From JAGLSB01 sp023135955 (GTDB lineage: Bacteria > Bacteroidota > Bacteroidia > Bacteroidales > GCA-2748055): DNA of 6,381 bases. Numbering within the stretch: the stretch's first letter is position 1; every line of letters begins with the position of its first letter. The notes beneath the pieces are model-generated. The model saw only the letters and a program-made list of their open reading frames with translations, was not told the origin of the DNA and made no database searches. Shown piece after piece: positions 1 to 6,313 of this stretch. Location: contig DAOVIO010000206.1 of NCBI GenBank assembly GCA_030673645.1, positions 1 to 6,381 of the forward strand. Direction: 5' to 3'. The translations under genes were made by a program, and so were the position numbers.

Positions 1-279
1 GAAACATTTGAACCAGAGGAGGCTAAAAGGATATGGGACAGGTTTGAATTCATTTTTACCCCCAAACATGGAAGTTGGCTCAATATGGCTGAGATAGAAT
101 TACATGTACTAAATGGACAATGCCTGAACAGGCATATATCCACTATGGAGAAAATCAAAGAAGAGGTCGATGCCTGGGAGAACCATAGGAACAATAAAAC
201 GAGTTCAATAAACTGGCAATTCACAACAAAAGAATCGAGGATAAAATTAAAACGACTTTATCCGTCAATACATGATTAA
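1..279 (+). CDS. IS630-family transposase, C-terminal part (5' end outside the window)
   Basis: The reading frame is open from the first base and gives 92 residues before the stop. It is the end of the DDE catalytic domain of an IS630/Tc1-type transposase, which cuts and joins DNA at TA targets. The family block TPKHGSWLNMAEIE lies at residues 20-33 of the visible part. By alignment with the usual NPxE block, E31 (bases 91-93) is the third catalytic acid. The tail, with a basic segment and the ending LYPSIHD, looks like a normal family C-terminus, so this end appears intact. The first two catalytic aspartates and the DNA-binding domain must lie upstream and cannot be checked. A later ATG at base 85 is internal, not a start. 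I could not identify a terminal inverted repeat after the stop because the other end of the element is not visible. Confidence 0.87.
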   Translation, partial: ETFEPEEAKRIWDRFEFIFTPKHGSWLNMAEIELHVLNGQCLNRHISTMEKIKEEVDAWENHRNNKTSSINWQFTTKESRIKLKRLYPSIHD

Positions 280-488
280 CTTAACACTAGTTTAAAATAA
301 AACTACTCACTGAATTAATGAATATTAGAAGTCTGATTTACAACCAACCTGGTAACTTTCTCAAGCTACTAAAAAGAAAAAGCCGAGACTCATCTTCACA
401 TTTAAAAATAAATTCCTCCTTCATAATTTCCACACTTTTCCTATATTTACACAACAATAAATCCTTCTTACAAAAAACATTCAAATCA

Positions 489-2066
489 ATGAAAAATAGT
501 CTATTATTCTTAACAGCCGGAATTGCAGGAATCTCTTCTTCCTGCGATAGCACAAAAAAGCTTCCTGAGCAACCCAATATTATTTTCATAATGACAGACG
601 ATCATGCATACCAGGCATTGAGTTGCTATGGAGGTACTATTAATGAAACACCCAATCTCGACAGGATTGCAAATGAAGGAATGTTGTTTGAAAATTCTTT
701 TGTAACAAACTCAATTTCAGCCCCTAGCAGGGCCGTTTTACTGACCGGGAAATTGAGTCACTTAAACGGACAAATAACTAATGGGAATAGTTTTGATGGT
801 AGTCAGCTTACATTTCCCAAGTTGCTCCAGGAGACTGGTTACCAGACTGCTATAGTGGGAAAATGGCATCTGAAATCTGATCCGACCGGATTCGATTATT
901 GGAATATTTTACCAGGACAAGGTGATTATTATAATCCAGACTTTATTGAGAATGGTGAAAGAAAGAATCATGAAGGATATGTAACAAACCTGATTACCGA
1001 TTTTACAATCGACTGGCTCGAAAATCGTGATATGGAAAAGCCATTTACTTTGCTTTATCATCATAAAGCACCACACAGATCATGGATGCCGGATACTGCA
1101 GACCTAACTCTTTATGATGATGTGACATTTCCATTACCAGAAAATTATTGGGATGATTATGAAGGCAGAGGAAGAGCTGCAGCTGAGCAAAGAATGAGAA
1201 TTGATGAAGTTATGTCTGATTGCATGGATCTTAAGCTATGTGGTGATCTGAGTGAGTCTGAACCAGGTGGCAGTAATAAAAACTGGATGCGCGTTTATGG
1301 AAAAATGACCGAAAAACAACGTATTGCATGGAATTTAGCCTATAAACCTAAAAACGATGCAATGAAAGAGGCAGGTTTATCGGAAAAAGAGCTCTCGGAA
1401 TGGAAATTCCAACGTTATATGCGCGATTACCTGAGATGCATTCACTCTGTCGATAAAAATGTGGGTAGATTACTTGATTACCTTGAAGAAAACGGACTAT
1501 CTGAAAATACAGTAGTGATTTATACTTCCGATCAGGGATTTTATCTCGGTGAACATGGTTGGTTCGATAAGAGATTTATGTATGAAGAATCACACAAAAT
1601 GCCTCTGATGGTAAAATATCCTCCCATGATTGAAAAGGGAAGCTCTAATAAAAATATGGTTATGAATCTCGATTTCGCTCCAACTATTTTAAATCTTGCC
1701 GGTGTTACAATACCTAATGAAATGCAAGGGGAATCTCTTCTGCCTATTCTTAAAGGTGAAAATCCGGATAATTGGCGAAAAGAAGTGTATTATCATTATT
1801 TTGAATATCCGGGAGCTCATAGCGTAAAAAGACATTATGGTATAAGAAACGATAATTATAAACTTATTCATTTCTATTTCGATGCTGACTACTGGGAATT
1901 GTACGACATTAAATCTGATCCTTCAGAAATGAACAATCTTATCAATGATCCAAATTACGATTCTATTTTACAAGAATTGAAGCAGAGATTATACGAGCTA
2001 AAGGACCACTATGGCGATACTCCTGAACTGGAGCAAAAACATTTGCCTGAAAGGATGAAAAAATAA
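489..2066 (+). CDS. S1-family sulfatase, serine-type, predicted lipoprotein
   Basis: Hydrolyses sulfate esters (or N-sulfate) from a glycan, probably at the cell envelope. The 525-residue product starts MKNSLLFLTAGIAGISSSC, a lipoprotein-type signal with lipid-accepting C19. Metal-site aspartates are D37-D38 in the N-terminal block. The maturation motif is S77-A-P-S-R81, so S77 is the residue to become formylglycine. GKWHL (124-128), H196 in KAPH, D348-Q349 and K361 (GEHGWFDKR, 354-362) supply the other expected active-site residues. Length is normal for the family. The frame stays open upstream to an ATG at 318, but those 57 extra residues are not sulfatase-like and would bury the signal peptide, so I chose 489. 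The long middle region (about 197-300) and the DQGFYLGEHGW block recall N-acetylglucosamine-6-sulfatase or sulfoglucosamine-type enzymes such as subfamily S1_11; that assignment is from memory and tentative. No clear ribosome binding site is seen. Confidence 0.95.
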   Translation: MKNSLLFLTAGIAGISSSCDSTKKLPEQPNIIFIMTDDHAYQALSCYGGTINETPNLDRIANEGMLFENSFVTNSISAPSRAVLLTGKLSHLNGQITNGNSFDGSQLTFPKLLQETGYQTAIVGKWHLKSDPTGFDYWNILPGQGDYYNPDFIENGERKNHEGYVTNLITDFTIDWLENRDMEKPFTLLYHHKAPHRSWMPDTADLTLYDDVTFPLPENYWDDYEGRGRAAAEQRMRIDEVMSDCMDLKLCGDLSESEPGGSNKNWMRVYGKMTEKQRIAWNLAYKPKNDAMKEAGLSEKELSEWKFQRYMRDYLRCIHSVDKNVGRLLDYLEENGLSENTVVIYTSDQGFYLGEHGWFDKRFMYEESHKMPLMVKYPPMIEKGSSNKNMVMNLDFAPTILNLAGVTIPNEMQGESLLPILKGENPDNWRKEVYYHYFEYPGAHSVKRHYGIRNDNYKLIHFYFDADYWELYDIKSDPSEMNNLINDPNYDSILQELKQRLYELKDHYGDTPELEQKHLPERMKK

Positions 2067-2142
2067 ACTTTCAACATAAATAATTGATCTTAAATAGATA
2101 CTAGCCATCATCAAATAAATATGATCAATGAATATCATACTG

Positions 2143-2187
2143 CCCCCCTCCTCCCGATGTACATCGGAACCCCCTAAAGGTGGAGGC
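2143..2187 (+). repeat. REP-like GC-rich hairpin, copy A
   Basis: A C-rich then G-rich block in an AT-rich spacer. Its core is a perfect 14-bp palindrome, CCGATGTACATCGG, at 2154-2167. CCTCC (2147-2151) can pair with GGAGG (2182-2186) to extend the stem, leaving CCCCCTAAAGG unpaired on the 3' side. The reverse complement of copy B (2229-2270) aligns with it along the whole length with small gaps, so the two are inverted copies of one element. This resembles the repeated extragenic hairpins common in Bacteroidota. Strand is given relative to copy B only. Confidence 0.7.
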
Positions 2188-2228
2188 AAGAGAATCGATA
2201 GAAGTTGATCAACATGCGACAAACTATT

Positions 2229-2270
2229 CCCTCCCTTTTAGGGTCCCGATATACATCGGGAAGGGAGGGG
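2229..2270 (-). repeat. REP-like GC-rich hairpin, copy B (inverted relative to copy A)
   Basis: CCCTCCCTT (2229-2237) pairs perfectly with AAGGGAGGG (2261-2269). Inside this, CCCGAT (2245-2250) pairs with ATCGGG (2255-2260), with a 7-base bulge TTAGGGT at 2238-2244 on the 5' side only. The reverse complement matches copy A, including the CCCGATGTAYATCGG core and the CCCTAAA segment. The hairpin ends 39 bases before the phosphodiesterase start. It lacks the U-run of an intrinsic terminator, but a stem this stable between two co-directional genes could reduce read-through or protect an RNA end. Confidence 0.72.
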
Positions 2271-2309
2271 TAATGGAACTAAATTTATAAACCCTAACAA
2301 ACCATAAAA

Positions 2310-3077
2310 ATGAAAAAAATACTATTTCTGAATCTAGTATTGGGACTTATAATATTTTCATGTTCAGCTCAGCAAAAAACGCTTGAAATTGTTGTTCACA
2401 GAGGAGCAAATAATCTAGCTCCTGAAAATACTATGGCTGCAACGCAAAAATGCATAGATCTTGGAGTAGAATATGTGGAAATAGATGTAAGAATGAGTAA
2501 AGACAGTGTGTTTTACATCCTACATGATAGAACCCTTAATCGAACTACAAATGGAAGTGGAATGATCAATGCAATGCATTCCAAACAGATCGATCAATTA
2601 GATGCCGGAAGTTGGTTCAGTGACGATTTTAAAGGGGAAAAAGTACCCCGGCTCGACACATATCTAAATGAGATAAAAGGGAAAATCAAAGTCTATTTTG
2701 ATGTAAAAGATGCAGATTTGGAAAGACTAATTTCTCTTGTCTATAAATCCGGTTTTCAGGATGATTGCTTTTTTTGGTTTTCAAGTGACAAAAAAGCTAA
2801 ACAATTCAGGGAATTGGATGAGTATATACCATTAAAAATGAATATAAAAAATATTGGTGATGTAACGAAAATTATGTCCTATAATCCACAACTCATTGAA
2901 TGCGGAATTGAGCTAATAACACCAGAGATAGTTAAGGCCTGTAAGGATAATAATTTAAAGATAATGGTGAATGCTCTTCATAAAAATGCAGAAAAAGATT
3001 ATCAAAAGATTATCGATTCACAAGCTGATATGGTAAATCTTGATAAACCAGACATAATGATTGAAGAAATGAATTGA
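2310..3077 (+). CDS. Glycerophosphodiester phosphodiesterase family lipoprotein
   Basis: A GDPD-family TIM-barrel enzyme, expected to split phosphodiesters of the glycerophosphodiester type into sn-glycerol 3-phosphate and an alcohol. The true substrate here is unknown. The 255-residue product starts with a lipoprotein signal (MKKILFLNLVLGLIIFSC, lipid-accepting C18). The family motifs are clear: HRGANNLAPENT at 30-41 with catalytic H30 and R31; EID at 57-59, metal-binding E57 and D59; HDRTLNRTTNGSG at 72-84 with catalytic H72; DVK at 131-133, where many relatives have ExK; and a C-terminal block QADMVNLDKPD at 238-248 in place of the usual (V)DGIITDxP. The short form resembles UgpQ-type rather than the longer GlpQ-type enzymes. 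It sits 41 bp before the second sulfatase and probably shares its transcript. A link to the sulfatases' substrate is an inference from position only. Confidence 0.93.
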   Translation: MKKILFLNLVLGLIIFSCSAQQKTLEIVVHRGANNLAPENTMAATQKCIDLGVEYVEIDVRMSKDSVFYILHDRTLNRTTNGSGMINAMHSKQIDQLDAGSWFSDDFKGEKVPRLDTYLNEIKGKIKVYFDVKDADLERLISLVYKSGFQDDCFFWFSSDKKAKQFRELDEYIPLKMNIKNIGDVTKIMSYNPQLIECGIELITPEIVKACKDNNLKIMVNALHKNAEKDYQKIIDSQADMVNLDKPDIMIEEMN

Positions 3078-3118
3078 TTGATTTATACAAATATTATCTT
3101 CAATAAATCCTAATTAAA

Positions 3119-4585
3119 ATGAAAAACGGAATTTCAAAATTCTTTTTACCACTTGCAATTAGTGGTCTGGTATTGCCCGGAGTAGCAAAAGGCCAAAACG
3201 AAAAGCCAAATATTGTCTTTATTTTAGCCGATGATTTTGGCTACGGAAGCTTAAATTCATATGGAGCCGATAAAAATCTTGTACGTACTCCCCATATTGA
3301 AACTTTAGCTGAACAGGGAATGCAATTCACAAATGCAAGCACACCTGCTTCAATAAGCTCTCCTACCCGATATGGTTTCTTAACCGGTCGCTACCCATGG
3401 CGTTCGTCTTTAAAGTTTGGTGTAGTGAATCCATCCGGACCTCTGTTACCGAATCCAGATAGAGTAACTATTGCTGATTTGTTAAAAGAACTTGATTACA
3501 ATACAGCCACAATTGGAAAATGGCATTTAGGCTATGGTGAAAACCCTCCTATTGATTTTACTTCCAAAATAACTCCTGGTCCACTCGATTTAGGATTTGA
3601 CTATCACTTTGGAGTTCCACAAAATCATGGTGATATGTTGGGGGTATATATTGAGGATGACCATATTTATGGATTAAGAAGTAAAGAAGTTCATCCTTAT
3701 TCCAGGACTTTCTACGGAACACAATATATGGGATTTGATGCACCCCAGCGCGTAAATAAAGATGTTATGGGTGAATTAACAGACAAAGCTGTTGAATGGA
3801 TTAAACAACAAAGTTCTGATGAACCATTCTTCCTGTATTTTGCACCGGTTGCTGTTCATCATCCAATAACACCTTCAGACCATATGAGGGGAATGAGCGA
3901 TTGCGGGCCTTATGGCGATTTTATTCAGGATTTAGATCATAGTGTTGGGCAATTAATGGAAACACTTGAATATCTGAATCTGATGGAAAATACTATTATC
4001 ATTTTTACTTCTGATAACGGTGGTGAAATTCCAGGGAATAGACCTGAATCGCCCGAACAACAGGCAATAGGATATGGTTTTAAAATAAATGGAGACCTGC
4101 ACGGGGATAAACATACTATTTGGGAAGGAGGAACGCGAGTGCCATTTATTGTTTCATGGCCGGGGAAAGTTGAAGAAGGATCTGTCACACACGACATGAT
4201 AAACCTGATTGACATTTTTGCAACAATTAGTGAAATCACAGAAGGTTCCTTACCGGATTCAAAGGATGTGGCCCCGGATAGCTATAGCTTCCTTTCATCA
4301 TTGACTAACTCAAAAAATCAGCATCCAAGAACATCAATGGTTACAGCCGATGCAAATGGCATGCATGCCATCCGTGTGGATGACTGGAAATATATCGATG
4401 ATACTCCTCCACTGGGTTTACCTGATAGAAAATTGAATAATCTTCAAAAAACATTTAAACCTCAGCTCTATAATTTAGCTAATGATCCTGGAGAAAAAAT
4501 AAACCTATATGATGAAAAACCAGATATAGTGAAGAAACTCTCTAAGGAACTAAATCGGATCAGAAATAGTAATTCCACAAGATAA
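3119..4585 (+). CDS. S1-family arylsulfatase-like sulfatase, serine-type, exported
   Basis: A second sulfatase of 488 residues, expected to act in the periplasm or outside the cell. Residues 1-25 form a Sec-type signal (hydrophobic 8-20, likely cleavage after AKG, before Q26) with no lipobox cysteine, unlike its two upstream neighbours. Metal ligands D38-D39 sit in NIVFILADD. The maturation motif is S80-S-P-T-R84, with S80 fixed as the formylglycine residue by the spacing to P82 and R84. GKWHLG (133-138), H247-H248, D299-N300 in SDNGG and K331 in GDKHTIWEGGTRVPF complete the active site. The C-terminus has the usual QLYNLANDPGE block (449-459). The general pattern fits arylsulfatase A/GALNS-like enzymes. 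The two sulfatases differ throughout outside the motifs, so they are not a recent duplication and probably cut different sulfate positions. The substrate cannot be read from the sequence. Confidence 0.95.
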   Translation: MKNGISKFFLPLAISGLVLPGVAKGQNEKPNIVFILADDFGYGSLNSYGADKNLVRTPHIETLAEQGMQFTNASTPASISSPTRYGFLTGRYPWRSSLKFGVVNPSGPLLPNPDRVTIADLLKELDYNTATIGKWHLGYGENPPIDFTSKITPGPLDLGFDYHFGVPQNHGDMLGVYIEDDHIYGLRSKEVHPYSRTFYGTQYMGFDAPQRVNKDVMGELTDKAVEWIKQQSSDEPFFLYFAPVAVHHPITPSDHMRGMSDCGPYGDFIQDLDHSVGQLMETLEYLNLMENTIIIFTSDNGGEIPGNRPESPEQQAIGYGFKINGDLHGDKHTIWEGGTRVPFIVSWPGKVEEGSVTHDMINLIDIFATISEITEGSLPDSKDVAPDSYSFLSSLTNSKNQHPRTSMVTADANGMHAIRVDDWKYIDDTPPLGLPDRKLNNLQKTFKPQLYNLANDPGEKINLYDEKPDIVKKLSKELNRIRNSNSTR

Positions 4586-4620
4586 TTCTTCTTAATGATG
4601 GAAGGTGCTTATCGAAAACT

Positions 4621-5886
4621 TTAAGAAGTTCTTGCAAGATCTGAGTTTACCTTCAATTCCTCTCCTTCACTCCTGGCAATAACCAGAGCACCTGTAGTAT
4701 CACTCCATACATTAGTAGCTGTTCTGAACATATCAAGAACACGGTCAACCGCAACAATTAGCCCAATTCCTTCTAGTGGGAGTCCAATAGCTGACAATAT
4801 AATAGCAATCATAAATAAGCCTGCCATAGGAACAGCAGCCGCACCAATTGAAGCAATAAGTGCCGTAAGAACAATAATTACTTGCTGTGTAGGACCAAGT
4901 TCAATACCATAAGCCTGGGCAATAAACATCGCTGCAACACATTCATAAAGTGCAGTTCCATCCATATTAATTGTGGCACCAAGCGGAAGAGTAAAGCTTG
5001 TAACTTTATTTGATACTCCATCATTATTTTCTACGGCCTCCATAGTTAATGGTAATGTGGCCAAGGCAGAAGAGGTTGAAAAAGCAGTAATCAAAGGAGT
5101 TGTGACCGCTCGGAAATGTTTCAGAGGATTAACTTTTGCTATAAATTTCTGTATTAATGGTAGTGTGATTAATGCATGAATTAGCAATCCCAGGAATACC
5201 GTAATCATATACATACCCAACCTACCTCCTACATCTATTAAAGACTGCATTCCGCCACCCTGTTCAATAAGGATCTTAGAAATATTCCCGGCTATAATTC
5301 CAAAAACTCCAAAGGGAGTAAACTTTATTATTAGTAATGTAATTTTCATTACAACAGAAAATGCTGCATTAAAAAAATCGCTAAGAAAATTCCTTTGCTT
5401 ATCGGGAACGCGAGTAATGAAATATCCGAAAACTAAAGCGAAAAATATCACAGATAACATTTTCCCCTCTGAAAAAGCTTCAAAAATGTTTGTTGGAATT
5501 ATCTCTATCAATGTACGACCAAATGACCCTGACTCAATATCGAGCCCATCAACTTTTTGTGTAAATCCCAGGTCGGCGCCAACTCCAGGCTTAATAATAT
5601 TTACTAGTAGCAATCCCGTTAAAATTGCCATTGTACTGGTTGCAATGTAATATGCTAAAGTCTTCCCCCCAAGCTTACCCAGACTACTTCCCGATTCAAC
5701 CTGCATTATCCCTGTAATAATTGAGGTTAATACAAGTGGTATTATAATCATTCTTAAAGCTCTTAGAAAAACTTCTCCCATCCATTCTATAAGATGTACA
5801 TAATCAGTTAGAAAAATTCCATATAATATTCCCAGAAAAAGTGCTATCAGAATCTGCCAGTGTAGTTTAAGACGAAATAATTGCAT
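4621..5886 (-). CDS. Dicarboxylate/amino acid:cation symporter (DAACS), probably glutamate/aspartate:Na+
   Basis: A multi-spanning inner-membrane carrier that imports acidic substrates with sodium or protons; 421 residues, normal for bacterial members. Family landmarks are in order: N-terminal helices (about 10-60 and 77-97), the loop block IIPTNIFEAFSEGKML (129-144), hairpin HP1 FSTSSALATLP (269-279), the sodium-site PLGATINMDGT (301-311), hairpin HP2 AVPMAG (351-356) and the last helix DRVLDMFRTATNVWSD (381-396). Aligned with archaeal GltPh, the last helix keeps the equivalents of D390, D394, R397, T398, N401 and D405 (here D381, D385, R388, T389, N392, D396). D385 and T389 favour amino-acid over C4-dicarboxylate transport. 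HP1 has fewer serines than usual. The gene converges on the second sulfatase with 35 bp between stop codons, so it is a separate transcription unit. The octamer array begins 71 bp upstream of its start. Confidence 0.95.
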   Translation of the reverse strand: MQLFRLKLHWQILIALFLGILYGIFLTDYVHLIEWMGEVFLRALRMIIIPLVLTSIITGIMQVESGSSLGKLGGKTLAYYIATSTMAILTGLLLVNIIKPGVGADLGFTQKVDGLDIESGSFGRTLIEIIPTNIFEAFSEGKMLSVIFFALVFGYFITRVPDKQRNFLSDFFNAAFSVVMKITLLIIKFTPFGVFGIIAGNISKILIEQGGGMQSLIDVGGRLGMYMITVFLGLLIHALITLPLIQKFIAKVNPLKHFRAVTTPLITAFSTSSALATLPLTMEAVENNDGVSNKVTSFTLPLGATINMDGTALYECVAAMFIAQAYGIELGPTQQVIIVLTALIASIGAAAVPMAGLFMIAIILSAIGLPLEGIGLIVAVDRVLDMFRTATNVWSDTTGALVIARSEGEELKVNSDLARTS

Positions 5887-5972
5887 AGTATAGTTTGTTA
5901 GTCTTTGTAAAGATAAAAGAATTGCAAGATATATTGGTTATTTGAAAATGAGTTTTTGGGGCTTCGGGATAA

Positions 5973-6000
5973 GGGGTTACGGGGTTACGGGGTTACGGGG
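5973..6000 (+). other. Perfect four-tract G-quadruplex motif
   Basis: Four GGGG runs (5973-5976, 5981-5984, 5989-5992, 5997-6000) are separated by identical TTAC loops. This meets the standard sequence definition of an intramolecular quadruplex with four tetrads. Further G-runs at 5958-5961, 5966-5968, 6020-6023, 6028-6031 and 6036-6039 give alternative partners. The C-rich right half of the array offers GGG tracts on the other strand (complements of 6010-6012, 6049-6051, 6057-6059, 6073-6075 and others). The motif is seen directly; folding in the cell is inference. Confidence 0.6.
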
Positions 6001-6069
6001 TTACGTATTCCCGTGATAAGGGGTTACGGGGTTACGGGGTTACGTATTCCCGTATTCCCGTATCCGCGC

Positions 6070-6123
6070 ATTCCCGTAACAGCTTATCCGCATATTCCCG
6101 TATTCCCGTAACAGCTTATCCGC
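6070..6123. repeat. 22-bp direct repeat with 32-bp period inside the octamer array
   Basis: Bases 6070-6091 and 6102-6123 are identical over 22 positions, beginning ATTCCCGTAAC and ending CTTATCCGC. The offset of 32 is exactly four octamers, so the array expanded not only by single units but also by blocks of four. Confidence 0.85.
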
Positions 6124-6239
6124 GAATCCCCGGACCTGCTAAACAGCCTATCCAAATCCTGCATTTTTCAAGTATTCCTATAAATATTTTGTTTTTACAT
6201 GCGTTTTTATCGCTAAAATTACATTAAGATGTAGAGGAA

Positions 6240-6271
6240 GAGGTTACGTGATCTCATATTCCCGTAATCAC
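6240..6271. repeat. Isolated octamer remnants in inverted arrangement
   Basis: GAGGTTAC (6240-6247) and ATATTCCC followed by GTAATCAC (6256-6271) are variants of the two orientations of the upstream array unit, lying about 85 bases beyond its end. GTGAT (6248-6252) can also pair with ATCAC (6267-6271). They could be decayed remains of a longer array. Confidence 0.5.
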
Positions 6272-6313
6272 TATTTTTTTTCTAAAAAAACAAAAATGCC
6301 TACTAAAATAAAT

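Larger units (their letters stand above)
5958..6155. repeat. Degenerate 8-bp tandem array that switches orientation
   Basis: The sequence can be cut into consecutive 8-base units with only two 7-base interruptions (GGGATAA at 5966, GTGATAA at 6013). GGGGTTAC occurs four times at 5973-6004 and three times at 6020-6043. GTATTCCC occurs at 6005, 6044, 6052 and 6100. GTAACAGC occurs at 6076 and 6108, TTATCCGC at 6084 and 6116. Single variants are GGGGCTTC (5958), GTATCCGC (6060), GCATTCCC (6068), ATATTCCC (6092) and GAATCCCC (6124). The units fade out at TAAACAGC (6140) and CTATCCAA (6148). Read in reverse complement, the right-hand units (GGGAATAC, GCGGATAC, GCTGTTAC) resemble GGGGTTAC, so the array is one G-rich octamer family in both orientations. 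No protein is encoded. Confidence 0.88.

Noticed and set aside
442..449. TATATTTA resembling the Bacteroidota -7 promoter box TAnnTTTG, about 40 bases before the sulfatase start
   Set aside because: No TTTG -33 element lies 19-21 bases upstream, and such AT-rich octamers are expected by chance in this spacer.
1998..2222. Reverse-strand open frame of 74 codons over the sulfatase end and copy A of the hairpin
   Set aside because: Its proline- and glycine-rich part is just the translation of the GC-rich repeat, and the rest is antisense to the sulfatase; nothing supports a real protein.
3937..4239. Reverse-strand open frame of 100 codons inside the second sulfatase
   Set aside because: It is antisense to conserved sulfatase motifs and shows no recognisable domain.
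4588..4628. Inverted repeat CTTCTTAA / TTAAGAAG between the two convergent genes as a shared terminator
   Set aside because: The stem is only 8 bp and AT-rich with a 25-base loop and no proper T-run, so a terminator cannot be supported although one is expected here.
5958..6155. CRISPR array
   Set aside because: Units are 8 bp with no unique spacers of regular length and no cas genes; the structure is a simple tandem array.
6188..6221. Possible rightward promoter: TTTG at 6188-6191 and TAAAATTA at 6214-6221
   Set aside because: The 22-base spacing is slightly too long, the second box has two mismatches, and no downstream gene is visible in the window.
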